A stretch of 40,000 nucleotides of DNA from Symbiodinium natans (Eukaryota; Sar; Dinophyceae; Suessiales; Symbiodiniaceae). Under the pieces are notes generated by a model. That model worked only from the letters and a program-made list of their open reading frames with translations. It did not search any database and was not told the origin of the DNA. This document shows, piece by piece, positions 10,070-19,351 of the stretch. The stretch lies in NCBI GenBank assembly GCA_905221605.1, contig CAJNDS010002676.1, positions 165,001 to 205,000 of the forward strand. The letters are read 5' to 3'. The translations under genes were made by a program, and so were the position numbers. Each line of letters begins with the position of its first letter. Position 1 is the first letter of the stretch.

Positions 10070-10309
10070 GACAGATAAACCCGAAACTCCACACGGCTTT
10101 CAGGTCTTTTTGGATTACAGGGTTTAGGCTTCGCAGGGTTTGGGGGTTTGGAGGAAATGTAGAACTTCAGGCTTACAGGGTTTTAGGTTTTCAGGGTTCT
10201 CAGGGTTAGGGGGGGGGGGGGGGGTTCTGCCATTGCAAGGCCCAGCCCACATGTGGTCTACCATAAACCCTAACCCCTAGACCCCAAACCCCACTTTGCT
10301 TGCCGGGAG

Positions 10310-10367
10310 GCCATAGCAGTCGTTGCTGGTCGTGAAAGCCTCGTGCCCGAGTTCACAGTGAACCATG
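10310..10367 (+). CDS. Exon 1 (as visible) of a plus-strand gene segment
   Basis: Follows GCCGGGAG and ends CCATG|GTGGGT. Nineteen codons plus one base give a peptide with AVVAGRESLVPEFTVNH. The phase (1 at the end) matches the two-base start of the exon at 10498, making a glutamate codon across the junction. The intron 10368-10497 contains TTTAGGG and GCTTAGGG units and ends CTCAACACAG. Upstream exons were not identified with confidence. Family not recognised. Confidence 0.55.
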
Positions 10368-10497
10368 GTGGGTGTTCAGGGTTTAGGGTTTAGGGCTTAG
10401 GGCTTAGGGCTTAGGGTTTAGGGCTTAGGGTTTAGGTTGGGGGGAGGGGGAAGGGTTTAGCCCCCGCCAAACTGAACCCTCAACATTCTCAACACAG

Positions 10498-10736
10498 AGC
10501 CGCCAAAGGAAACATCCGAAACATTGAAGACTCGCCTGGAGAGGGATCTCATCAGACGAGCAACGCTGCTCTTGCTACTACGCTTTCTGAAACTTGCATT
10601 TATAGATGGCCACTCAAGCAGAATCATGGGTACGACGAGTGAACCCGAAAACCTAGACGAAAATCAAGTTCAGGTTGTTAGGGCTTCAGAGCCTCAGGAA
10701 TCCACGTTCTGGTCCTATTCGTCTCGTGGCCTTGTG
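10498..10736 (+). CDS. Exon 2 of the plus-strand gene segment
   Basis: The longest convincing exon in the window: 239 bases, 79 full codons, between ACACAG and CTTGTG|GTAACC. The peptide has a basic amphipathic start (KTRLERDLIRRATLLLLLRF), a hydrophobic stretch that could be a membrane-associated helix, then an acidic polar half (EPENLDENQVQVVRASEP). It ends in phase 0, as required by the next exon at 11766. The composition is unlike the surrounding repeat translations. Reading into the following intron continues to a stop at 10794, so an unspliced short form is conceivable. No family recognised. Confidence 0.6.
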
Positions 10737-10999
10737 GTAACCCCCAGAGGGACCGGGAAAGTAGGGCTTAGGAAGCATGGGCCTCAAAACTTATAGACTT
10801 AGGGGTCCCAAACCCTACGTAAAACCCCAAACCCCAAAACCCTTCGAATCGTGGTTTAGGGTTTATAGTGTGTCGGGTTTAACGGTCGAAGAGTCAGTTC
10901 CTAAACCCTAAACCCTAAATCCTAAACCCTAAACCCTAAGCCCTAGAAAGACACCTGCCCCAAACCCCAAACCTTCAACCCTGAATGCCTAAACCTGGC

Positions 11000-11430
11000 C
11001 TCATTGAAGTGCCATGGTGTCGGATCCTCCGGGACTTTCTCAGTCAAGGGACTAAAGGAGGGGCCGTATAAGGGTTTAGGGTTTAGGGTTCTAGTCAAGG
11101 GACTAAAGGAGGGCCCTTATAAGGGACCAGTGGGGCTATTTGGGGGTTTCCGACATTGGGGGGGGGGGGGGGGGGTCCTTGTTAAAAGGGAATACTGCTA
11201 TTTGGGGGGCCTATTTGGGGGCCCACTACTTTTCGTAAGCCCCCATATTAGGGGTTACTTAGGTAGACTTTTTAAGGTATGTTTTTTGGTGGTTATAATA
11301 TACTAGGATGGCCCCTAAAACCCCCTGAAAAATATTCCTGAATATGGCCCTCTTAAACCCAATAAGGGAAAATATAAAATGTCCCAAGGGCCTACCTGGT
11401 ATATGAGGGAATAGGATTTAGGGCCCCTTC
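11000..11430. repeat. Intronic dispersed repeats
   Basis: 11035-11125 has a 30-base direct duplication (GTCAAGGGACTAAAGGAGGG twice) separated by TTTAGGG units. A poly-G of about 17 follows at 11159. 11308-11400 shares AATATTCCTGA(A/G)TATG and AAAATGTCCCAAGGG(G) words with 16088-16190. No gene beyond the flanking exons. Confidence 0.75.
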
Positions 11431-11670
11431 TAGGGGTCCCTCCTTATGCCTCTGAGTTCAAGTTTGGCCAAAGAAGGGATGGCACCCCGATGGCTCCAAG
11501 GACCTCCTGTCTCAGGGTGGAAAGTGGGTTTAAGGTCTTGGGATTCCGAAGTCCGAAGCCCAGAGGGCCTTTTAGGGTTTAGGGTTTTTATGGTCATGTC
11601 GGACAAGTCGGGGAGAAGGCAACCCAACAAAGCCATCGGGTCATGCTGTTCGTTGTCCCCCCGTCCGTTT

Positions 11671-11753
11671 GCTAAACCCTAAACCCTAAACCCTAAACCC
11701 TAAACCCTAAACCCTAAACCCTAAACCCTAAACCCTAAACCCTAAACCCTAAA
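11671..11753 (+). repeat. CCCTAAA array next to an exon
   Basis: About 12 units ending 12 bases before the 3' splice site of the exon at 11766. Confidence 0.96.
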
Positions 11754-11765
11754 CCTCCCCCACAG

Positions 11766-11855
11766 AGCCGAGGTCTGCGAGTCGCCTTCAGGAGCGCGCG
11801 CCGCTCGTTCCAAGGGTGGAGGGACGGCACCGAAATGCCCCTGGAGAAAGCGTGG
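11766..11855 (+). CDS. Exon 3 of the plus-strand gene segment
   Basis: Exactly 30 codons between CTCCCCCACAG and GCGTGG|GTGTAG. The peptide contains GLRVAFRSARRSFQGWRDG then TEMPLEKAW. It starts and ends in phase 0, consistent with exon 2. The preceding intron (10737-11765) is filled with telomere-like arrays and repeats. The next exon is not certain. A phase-0 terminal candidate follows at 13381. Confidence 0.5.
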
Positions 11856-11869
11856 GTGTAGAGTTTAGG

Positions 11870-12165
11870 GTGTAGGGTCTACGGTTTAGGGGTTAGGGCT
11901 TAGGGTTGAGGGATGAGGGTTTAGGGTTTTGGGTCTCGGGTTTAGGGTTTAGGGCTTCGGGTCTGGCGTTTAGGGTATAGGGTCCGGGGCTTAGGGTTTA
12001 GGGTCCTGGGCTTAGGGTTTAGGGTTCAGGGTTACGGTTTAGGGACGGACAGACGCCGATCTTCGGGCTTCGGGTTGATAGAGTCTAGGGAACGGATTGA
12101 TTTTTGGTGTCAGGGTTAGGGTTTAGGGGCCAGGGTTTAGGGCTTCTGGTTTAGGGTTACGTAGG
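11870..12165 (+). repeat. Degenerate TTTAGGG region
   Basis: Highly substituted TTTAGGG units (GGGTCTAGGG, GGGTTACGG and similar). No exon recognised. Confidence 0.85.
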
Positions 12166-12171
12166 GTTTGC

Positions 12172-12260
12172 TGTAATATCGCGCAGATGCTGTGAAGGTT
12201 GAGATGCAGAATAGGCTCGAAATCTTCGTCAGGGCCCAAGTCAACGGCACACTCAAAAAA
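12172..12260 (-). CDS. Candidate exon homologous to 17526-17589
   Basis: The minus-strand frame gives CAVDLGPDEDFEPILHLNL then HSICAILQQ. The second half matches the exon at 17526-17589 (NLHSIYALSQQ) both in peptide and in DNA. An AGAAG acceptor precedes it. No GT is available at its end, where both copies read CACA or TACA followed by GCAAACC, so a GC donor is possible. Family not recognised. Confidence 0.5.
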
Positions 12261-12730
12261 CTTCTTCCGTCGAGGGTTTAGGGTTTAGGCGTTTTGGGGT
12301 TTGTTCTACAAGGGCTTATTGGCAACTCCGAGGGTTCCCGCGCCTAGCACCCTAAACCCTAAACCCTAAACCCCTAAAGCCTAAAGCCTAAAGCCTAAAG
12401 CCTGAAGCCTGAATCCGAAAACCAAACCCCGCAAAAACTTCAACGCCAGTCACGACATTTCTCCCTCCTAGCCTTCCACATCCCTGGCAGCGACAAGCCA
12501 ATCCATATTTAGGGTTTAGGGCGTGCGCTTTGGTGCTAAGGTTTAAGGGTTCAGGGCTGAAGGTAAATAACTGTATTCAGGTAACTTGTTCTAAGGTCCT
12601 CAATCGCCACAGCAAGAAGCAAAGCTTAAACCTTAAACAGAGCTTCGCCGCCTTCACATAGCGTACAAGGTATCAGCAAAGGATAGCGATTTCGCCAAAC
12701 ATCCCGGCTGGGTTTAGAAGCATACTTCTT

Positions 12731-12841
12731 TCAGCTGTTCTCCATCCTCTTATGTTCACGGCGTGCGTCTATATCTCCCACGGCCAGCGATGTCTGCAGT
12801 CGACTTCTGATGTCCAGGATCGTCTTCGGCAATTTGCTCAT
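12731..12841 (-). CDS. Small open frame or terminal exon, 36 codons plus stop
   Basis: From an ATG at 12841 the minus strand is open to a TGA at 12731. The peptide begins MSKLPKTILDIRSRL and continues QTSLAVGDIDARREHKR, a charged helical composition. The frame is also open upstream of the ATG to a CTCCTCAG acceptor, so this may be the last exon of a larger gene rather than a separate small protein. The surroundings (12570-12890) are unique sequence without telomere repeats, unusual for this window. Confidence 0.45.
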   Translation of the reverse strand: MSKLPKTILDIRSRLQTSLAVGDIDARREHKRMENS

Positions 12842-12902
12842 GGCTCCGAGCTGAGGAGTCGCTGTGCACTTTTAAATTCCAGACCCTCTCTACCCCGAAC
12901 CC

Positions 12903-13050
12903 CTAAACCCTAAACCCTGAACCTAAACCCTAAACCCTAAACCCTAAACCCTAAACCCTAAACCCTAAACCCTAAACCCTAAACCCTAAACCCTAAACCC
13001 TAAACCCTAAACCCTAAACCCTAAACCCTAAACCCTAACCCTAAACCCTA
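12903..13050 (+). repeat. CCCTAAA array, about 20 units
   Basis: Near-perfect heptamers. A minus-strand protein-like island (frame with PEPDERLVPSTCAIRGRT, ending in a stop) follows at about 13105-13178. Confidence 0.96.
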
Positions 13051-13380
13051 GCCCTAGCCTCCTAAGGCCTAAGCCCTAGGCAGGCGTCTGCCTCGCTAGC
13101 GCATGTGGATGGTCCGGCCGCGGATCGCACAGGTGCTTGGAACCAACCTCTCGTCGGGCTCAGGGTGCTTGGGGTTCACAGCCCTGAGTCAAAAACAGGG
13201 AGGGTCCCTAAACCCTAAGCCGTAAACCCTAAACTTACATGCTTCAATGAACATGTATTGAGCAATGGGCCCATCGTTCAAAAATGAGCGGCAGCCCTCC
13301 TCCCTTGACGCCCTCCCCTAAACCCCTAAACCCCTAAACCCTAAACCCTAAACCCTAAACCCCCCCTTCTCCCTCCCAAA

Positions 13381-13470
13381 GGCCCCTCAACCGCTGGATC
13401 CCCTGACGCATCGGCTGGAAAGAACCGAGACTCCATCATCCTTCCTTCCCCAGATTTTCCCAAAACCCTA
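13381..13470 (+). CDS. Weak candidate terminal exon
   Basis: After CTCCCTCCCAAAG the phase-0 frame reads APQPLDPLTHRLERTETPS and continues to TAG at 13468-13470. It would fit the open phase of the exon ending at 11855, but minus-strand candidates lie in between and another frame (SPDASAGKNRDSIIL) is also open. Confidence 0.25.
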
Positions 13471-13708
13471 GAAACCCCTAAGAACCCAAATGATAAACCC
13501 CCAAAAACCCCAAAAACCCTGAACCCTAGAAGCCCCTATAAAGGCCCAGGAAGCCTATAAACCCTATAAACCCTCTAACCCCCTCAAACCCCTCTAAACC
13601 CTAAGGCCTTAAGCCCCTAAACCCTCAACCCTGATGGTTGAAGTGCGGAGGGTGTGGTGCGAAAGGGTATATATCCAGGTTTAGGGTTTAGGGTTTCAAG
13701 GGTTCAGG

Positions 13709-13830
13709 GTCATTGAGGGCATGCGTCATCATGTGAGTGGCGGCAGGGTACATGTTCAGGCTTAGGGGTTAGGGTCATCGAGGGCATTCGCCATATTGTT
13801 TGTGGCGGCCTGTGCCCTGCGCAGCCGGGG
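13709..13830 (+). repeat. Diverged tandem duplication of a protein-like block
   Basis: Two 38-base blocks 65 bases apart (from 13709 and 13774) read VIEGMRHHVSGG and VIEGIRHIVCGG in the same frame. Several differences are at third codon positions. Probably duplicated exon sequence. Splice borders are unclear. Confidence 0.45.
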
Positions 13831-13983
13831 GGGTATAGGACGGAATGGCCAGACTGAGCGATGCAGGCGCCACGCATACCGCCACCCCCCCACACCCTGA
13901 AGAGAAGTGGCGGTGCCATTACGTGCACGCAGTCTACTGCTGCTACGCTCTACACCCTAAAGCCCAAAAAGCCCCCAAAAAAA

Positions 13984-14083
13984 GCCAAGAGAGGCCCCCT
14001 CATCATGACCGTCTTCGGCCTTTGTGTAGTGAGACAAGGAGTCCATGAACAGGCCATCTGGGTTGTGCGACACCACGCAGGAC
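13984..14083 (-). CDS. Candidate exon, unknown protein
   Basis: After CCTTTTTCGAG the minus strand is open and reads CVVSHNPDGLFMDSLSHY then TKAEDGHDEGASL. Composition is convincingly protein-like. The plus strand also has an open frame to a stop at 14135, which reads RGPLIMTVFGLCVVRQG, so the strand choice is a judgement. No domain recognised. Confidence 0.4.
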
Positions 14084-14279
14084 CTCGAAAAAGGAGGTGT
14101 TCCGAGGCTTTCGGCTCTTTTGGGGGAAGCAAGTAGCTGAATTTGGGGTGCTGAACCCTAAACCCTAAACCCTAAACCCTAAACCGCTTAGGGTTTACCA
14201 TCGGTCCAGCTTCAGAAAGCGCAGGCGCCTAAACCAAGCCTCCTTGCTTTGCCAGGGGCCCCTCAAATCCCTGACTTCG

Positions 14280-14690
14280 GATGAAGACCCAAAAGCTCTA
14301 AACCCTAAAACCCCAAAGCCCTAAAACTTAAAACCCTAAACTTCCCCAAAATACCCTAAAACACTAAAACCCTTTAAACGACCCCAAAATACCCTAAACT
14401 CCTCAAACCCTAAAACCCTCAAACCCCAAGACCCCGGAAGTCTGCATATGAACGTCGAGAATTTGACGGGTTCTTTGCCAACCTGGGAATTAGAAGCAAA
14501 CCTCGGAGCCGGAAAATCCTAGAGTTTAGGGTTTAGGGGTTTAGGGTTGAGGGTTTAGGGGTTTAGGGGTTTAGGGTTTTGGGTTTAGGGGTTTAGGGTT
14601 TTGGGGTTTAGAGTTTTGGGGTTTAGGGTTTAGGGTTTAGGGTTTGGGGTTTAGGGTTTTGGGGTTTTGGGGTTTTGGGGTTTGGGTCCC
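14280..14690. repeat. Telomere-variant tracts, CCCTAAAA then TTTAGGGG
   Basis: 14290-14430 has CCCTAAAA/CCCCAAA-type units. 14520-14690 has TTTAGGGG/TTTTGGGG-type octamers. A short unique piece at 14440-14520 shows nothing recognisable. Confidence 0.85.
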
Positions 14691-14699
14691 TTTGGGCCA

Positions 14700-14814
14700 C
14701 GTGAGCCTCGGCCTTTTGACTGCGCCCAAACAAACCGCCCTCGACAAGAACGGGGCCCTCATCTCGAGCAACCTCCCAAAATGCTCGCAGGAAGCCTTGC
14801 CGATGGCGGATCAT
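14700..14814 (-). CDS. Candidate coding island
   Basis: The minus strand is open from an ATG at 14814 and reads FLRAFWEVARDEGPVLVEG then GLFGRSQKAEAHVAQ before running into repeat. The plus strand is also open with a plausible reading (LDKNGALISSNLPKCSQ). Only one can be coding. I favour minus slightly. Confidence 0.35.
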
Positions 14815-15139
14815 GGAGCTTGTGGACGGTGCGCTCGAATCGAGTGTTCCTTAGGCCGGGAGTGTAATTCCTTATCATAAGGACCCCAGTCAGATACCCC
14901 TAGTTTCTGTCTCGGGGGGGGGGGGGGGATGGGGGGGAAGGCTTGGGGATTCACTTCTTGAAGCGCCAAGTGAGGGGCGGGGGCCTCCCAAAATTGGGGT
15001 CACCCTGTAATTATGGCCCCAAATGTAGTAGAATCGCTGGCGGACACCAAAAGCAGGAGGAACCATATGCCATAACTCATTAAGGTTCCGAATGTAAATA
15101 AATGAAGGCCGTGTCCTTAATTCTATTCTGAGGGGCTTT

Positions 15140-15197
15140 GGGCTCTGGGTAATGATGATGAGCTGGCCGTCAAACCAAGAGGTGGCGCAGAGGGGGC
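15140..15197 (-). CDS. Candidate exon, unknown protein
   Basis: After GTCTGCAG the minus-strand frame reads PLCATSWFDGQLIIITQ, a hydrophobic strand-like peptide. No donor GT was found close by. Upstream and downstream are unique sequences of unknown function (14930-15120). Confidence 0.3.
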
Positions 15198-15379
15198 CTG
15201 CAGACCCTAACAGGGTTTAGGGTGTGTAGGGTTTAGGGGTCCGGGTTTAGGTCATAAACATCAAGCCCTCAACTTAAACTTTAACCCCAAGCCCAACACG
15301 CCCTGAAGTAGGGTTTCTCAGACACTCACCAGTATGGGGGTTATAAGGAAACCTTTTATACACTTACCATTGACACTGA

Positions 15380-15760
15380 CCTAAGCCTTAAGCCCTAAGC
15401 CCTAAGCCCTAAGCCCCAAGCCCCAAGCCCCAAGCCCTTAGCCCTCGAAAAGCCCAAGCCCGTTAGGCCCTACTAAGCCCTTGGCCCTAAACTCTACAAA
15501 CCCTAAACCCCAAACCCCAAGCCCTAAGCCCTAAACCCTAACCCCACCCGCCCCAGCTACCATAAACCCTAAACCAACGCAGCCCAGGAGTCGGCTGACA
15601 TTGGAAGCCGGCCGTTGCGCTGAGACTCAGAGGGTTATCTCCTGGAAGGGCGGGTGCGCGGAGCAGCCCTGAAGACCCCGGCGCCTTAACTTAGGGTTTA
15701 GGGTTTAGGGTTTAGGGTTTAGGGTTTAGGGTTTAGGGTTTAGGGTTTCGGGTTTAGGGC
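15380..15760. repeat. CCCTAAG/CCCCAAG tract, unique block, TTTAGGG array
   Basis: 15385-15440 CCCTAAG and CCCCAAG units; 15480-15545 mixed; 15691-15750 TTTAGGG array. The block 15575-15690 between is unique and not interpreted. Confidence 0.85.
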
Positions 15761-15999
15761 TTCAAGCAAGTAAGAATTTGATTTTACCCCCTCCAGCCCT
15801 GGGTGGCACGGGACCCCTGTTCCGTGCAGCCCCTCAGGATGCCAGGGACACCGGACAACCCGGGTTTGGGGTTTGGGGTTTAGGGCATAAGCAACGGCGT
15901 TTGATGTTTAGTGAAAACCATACCCTTGGGTGGGGGGGGGGGGGGGGGGGGGGAATTTGGGGAACCCAATGGAAAAATCAAATTGCTATGGGTTAGGGG

Positions 16000-16610
16000 A
16001 TAAGGATCCATAGAAATGAGGGAACGCGGTTTCCTGTATAACCCCTTAAGGGCTTGAAGCTAAAACTCAAATCTCAAGCCCAAAAACTAAGAGGGCCCTT
16101 AAAGCCCTCTGAACAATATTCCTGAGTATGATCCTCTTAAAATCCCACAAGGGGAAAACTTAAAATGTCCCAAGGGGCCTACAAAGTAAAGGTTTCAGGC
16201 TCAAAAGTTGAAACATGCGCCCTCTGCAACTGTCCTCCCCGTCTAGCAAGAGGGAAAGGTTCCGAGTCGAAGCTGGAGCCCAGGCCCCGCACCGGAAAGG
16301 CTGAACCCTATGTAGGGTTGAGGGTGTAGGGCTGATGGTCTAAGGTTTATATACCCAGATCTTCCCAAGCCCCTGAATTCAGGAATGTACCCCGAACTTC
16401 TCCTAAGGATTCTTAACATGAAGTGGGGCAAACTTCCTTAAAAAAAGAGGGGTTTTGGAAGATCTGGGTATTTATCTAGTCTCAGGGCGTGTAGGGCAAA
16501 GCCCTGCACCCGAGTAGGGCTTGGCAAATGGGAGGTCCGAGGCCCTGGGGCCTTGCAAGCCTTGGCCCGCCAACCCCAGGAGATCTACCTTGGGCCCTCA
16601 AGGTTGCACC
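16000..16610. other. Unique and dispersed-repeat stretch, no gene seen
   Basis: 16088-16190 is related to 11308-11410. The inverted pair ATACCCAGATCTTCC (16349-16363) and GGAAGATCTGGGTATTTA (16457-16474) brackets about 120 bases, suggesting another small palindromic element. No exon candidate stood out. Confidence 0.55.
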
Positions 16611-16842
16611 CTTGGGGGGTTTAGGGTTTAGGGTTTAGGGTTTAGGGTTTAGGGTTTAAGGTTTAGGGCTTAAGGATCCCTAAGGGGAATATAAGGCCCA
16701 TTCTTTAGGAGCATCCAAAAGGGAAAGCTTTAGGGGTACAACTGTAGGGGTGGGAGCCTTCATCCCTTGACAACCCCGGAAAATTGAGGATCCCCCGTGC
16801 TAGCAGAAGCTGCTCTCGATCCCTCTGGGCCCCTGAAGCCCC

Positions 16843-16918
16843 AAACCCTAAACCCTAAACCCTAAACCCTAAACCCTAAACCCTAAACCCTAAACCCTAA
16901 ACCCTAAACCCTAAACCC
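16843..16918 (+). repeat. CCCTAAA array
   Basis: About 10 units. Further short arrays follow at 17075-17110, 17275-17330 and 17385-17415, separated by unique pieces. Confidence 0.95.
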
Positions 16919-17525
16919 TGGACCCTAGAAGTTCTGAGGTCTTGCCGTGCTCCCTGGGTGTGGGGGCGCCATCCTCGGCTTCGAGGAACATTCCTCTTCT
17001 CACATTCCTGGCCCATGGGGTAGAACCTGAGCTGGGGCTGTAGGCCTGTTGCCTTAAACCCCTAAAACCCTAAAACCCTAAAACCCTAAACCCTAAACCC
17101 TAAACCCTAGCCCAAAGCCCTGAGCCATATGTCCGGGTTGCCTCAACCCTAAACCCCAGACTTTTGGAACCACTCGGCTGTTTGCCACTTCGGGGAGACC
17201 CTTGAACCCCAAACTCCAAACCCAGAAACGGAAATGGATGTTTTTTTGGATATCCTTTGCTACTGTTGTAGCCCTAAACCCTAAACCCTAAACCCTAAAC
17301 TCTAAACCCTAAACCCTAAACCCTAAACAACCCCTAAACCACCATGGGGTTCGCGAATCTAGGAACCCGAAAACCCTACAAGCCCCTAAACCCTAAACCC
17401 TAAACCCTAAACCCGGAACCCTGAATGGGGTCTGGGCGTCGGGCTCAGGGATGGCAGGGTTCGCCTTTAAGGCTCAGAGGAAGCTCCCAGCTTCTGGTGC
17501 TGTGGGTTTAGGGTTTAGGGTTTGC

Positions 17526-17589
17526 TGTGATAGGGCGTAGATGCTGTGAAGGTTAGGTTTCGGAACAAGCTCGAAAGCTTCGTGAGGTG
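17526..17589 (-). CDS. Candidate exon homologous to 12172-12260
   Basis: Has a good 3' splice site on the minus strand (GCTGCTCTTCAG) and a frame reading HEAFELVPKPNLHSIYALS. The NLHSI-x-A core and the following GCAAACC junction are shared with 12172-12260. A TTTAGGG/CCCTAAA unit directly follows. Family not recognised. Confidence 0.5.
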
Positions 17590-17739
17590 CTGAAGAGCAG
17601 CTTTGGCCCGATTGTGGAGGGCCATCTAACACTTTTCTCCCACCCCACGCCGTCCAAGGCGGCAAAGCCACCCAAACCTATTCCTTTTAGGGTTTAGGCC
17701 TAAACTCAGACAACAGTCCACTTTTCAAAACTTTGATGT

Positions 17740-18050
17740 TGGTTGAATCCGAGAGTCAAGGGTGCCAGCAAGGTCTCGAAGGTAAGTGTGGCGGGTAAAG
17801 AGGACAGGTCCGAGGAAGGCAGCCAAGCGGCGCAACAGGCTAGTGGGGAGGGGCCAGGGTTAGGGGGGCAGGGGGGCCCAGGGGCCGGGTCAGGGTCAAA
17901 AAATGGGGGTTTGCAAGGCCAGTCTTGGTCTTGAAGAGACGTGTTCGGGTAGCGGGCCCATCGTGGGCGCTACCGACCTCCATGCTGTGGGAAGCGGGCG
18001 AGCGACCTGGGTCGGCTTGTGCCATCGAGGTCAAGGGCTTAAGCGCCGCC
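17740..18050 (+). other. GC-rich block with competing open frames
   Basis: 17743-17934 is open on the plus strand (a Gly/Ser/Gln-rich reading with GKEDRSEEGSQAAQQASGEG). 17940-18045 is open with WALPTSMLWEAGERPG on plus and another reading on minus. This may be coding, but the strand and borders cannot be decided. Confidence 0.3.
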
Positions 18051-18439
18051 CCCCAGGATTAGGGTGTCGGCTTCAGGCTTAGGGCTTAGAGCTTAGGGCT
18101 TAGGGTCTCAGACTCGTATGCTCTACGTGACATGGAACAGGCTCAGTGTGATTGTGAGCCCTGCATCCGCAACCCCGAGCCCTAAGCTCCGAATCCAAGC
18201 CCTAGGCCCAAAACCTGGCTCAGGCAAAAGTAGGCTTGCGGACTACGGCCCAGGAGTGTGTTAAGAAATTTTATTAATTAAGAAATCTGGACCTGGACCG
18301 GCCACACATTTTAAAATCCAGGGCCTCGCGGGCTCGCCCCAAAAAATTCCGCCGAGGAAGTATTAAGTAACGTTCTCTGTCATATTTACCAAGAACCCAA
18401 GAAACTGCAAGCCTCAAACCCTCTAATCCCTTAAGCCCC

Positions 18440-18576
18440 GTAGTCTCAACCTAAAGCCTCAAAGAAGGCCATGGAGTCAATAGCGCAATGGATAAGCCGT
18501 GCACCTCTAAACCGAAAGACGTCGGTTCGAATCCTGCTCGTGACGGGTGACGGGAGTAGTCTCAACCTAAAGCCTC
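18440..18576 (+). mobile_element. tRNA-Arg-like retroposed copy in 21-bp direct repeats
   Basis: An identical 21-base sequence occurs at 18440-18460 and 18556-18576, as expected of a target-site duplication. The 95 bases between hold a tRNA-like sequence with A-box TAGCGCAATGGATAAGC and B-box GGTTCGAATCC. The anticodon-loop position reads CTCTAAA (TCT, arginine). The acceptor and anticodon stems pair poorly, so this is a tRNA-derived retroposon or retropseudogene and not a working tRNA. Confidence 0.75.
18474..18546 (+). pseudogene. Degenerate tRNA-Arg(TCT)-like sequence
   Basis: The Pol III promoter boxes are intact, but acceptor-stem pairing is broken at two or more positions and the anticodon stem has several mismatches. 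The end reads GTGACGGGTGACGGGA, a short tandem duplication that replaces a normal tRNA 3' end. Confidence 0.65.
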
Positions 18577-18667
18577 TGCACGTTCAAGCCTTTAGAACGC
18601 CACCTGCCCTACTAGTTAACTGAAATCCCCAGCCCTCGGAGTCAAAGAGCCCGGCATCCCCGCAAGA

Positions 18668-18744
18668 GCCCGGCACAAAAAGTCACCTTTTTTGGGCCTT
18701 TCCGGCCTGAAACACCTCAACAAAGGTGACTTTTTGTGCCGGGC
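18668..18744. repeat. Hairpin 1
   Basis: Arms 18668-18693 and 18719-18744, one mismatch (AACAAA instead of A6). The 25-base spacer contains the small inverted pair GGGCC...GGCC. Confidence 0.93.
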
Positions 18745-18848
18745 CTCTTCCCCGAAGCCCTCAGCCCTAAGCCCTGAGCCCTGAGCCCTGAGCCCTGAGC
18801 CCTGAGCCCTTAAAGGCTTCCCCGCAAGAGCCCGGCATCCCCGCAAGA

Positions 18849-18874
18849 GCCCGGCACAAAAAGTCCGGGCCTCT
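18849..18874. repeat. Collapsed hairpin (deletion derivative)
   Basis: The left arm is intact to AAAAAGT, then joins straight to CCGGGCCTCTTCC. The distal part of both arms and the spacer are missing, as if the hairpin was excised or slipped. Confidence 0.85.
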
Positions 18875-18981
18875 TCCCCTAAGCCCTAAGCCCTGAGCCC
18901 TGAGCCCTGAGCCCTGAGCCCTGAGCCCTGAGCCCTGAGCCCTTAAAGGCTTCCCCGCAAGAGCCCGGCATCCCCGCAAGA

Positions 18982-19058
18982 GGTTGGCACAAAAAGTCAC
19001 CTTTTTTGGGCCTTTCCGGCCTGAAACACCTCAAAAAAGGTGACTTTTTGTGCCGGGC
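18982..19058. repeat. Hairpin 2
   Basis: Arms 18982-19007 and 19033-19058. The base of the left arm is GGTTGGCAC instead of GCCCGGCAC. Confidence 0.92.
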
Positions 19059-19168
19059 CTCTTCCGCCCTAAGCCCTAAGCCCTAAGCCCTGAGCGAGCC
19101 CTGAGCCCTAAGCCCCCTGAGCCCTGAGCCCTGAGCCCTTAAAGGCTTCCCCGCAAGAGCCCGGCAGA

Positions 19169-19245
19169 GCCCGGCACAAAAAGTCACCTTTTTTGGGCCT
19201 TTCCGGCCTGAAACACCTGAAAAAAGGTGACTTTTTGTGCCGGGC
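19169..19245. repeat. Hairpin 3, downstream of tRNA-Ala copy 1
   Basis: Perfect 26-bp arms 19169-19194 and 19220-19245. It lies 35 bases beyond the 3' end of the minus-strand tRNA. Its nearer arm carries T6 on the minus strand (19220-19225), a possible Pol III terminator. Confidence 0.94.
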
Positions 19246-19279
19246 CTCTTCCGCCCTAAGCTTTTGTCTGTCTGAGAAA

Positions 19280-19351
19280 TGGACACACTGGGGATTGAAC
19301 CCAGGGCCTTCCGCATGCGAAGCGGATGTGATACCACTACACCATGTGCCC
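19280..19351 (-). tRNA. tRNA-Ala(CGC), copy 1
   Basis: A 72-base gene on the minus strand with a complete cloverleaf. The acceptor is GGGCACA against TGTGTCC with discriminator A, including the G3:U70 pair that marks alanine tRNAs. It has a D arm, a perfect five-pair anticodon stem (TCCGC/GCGGA) around TTCGCAT, and a T arm CTGGG/CCCAG with loop TTCAATC. Anticodon CGC reads GCG. There is no encoded CCA and no intron. Sequence identical to copy 2 at 20217-20288. All stems pair, so it is probably functional. Confidence 0.93.
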
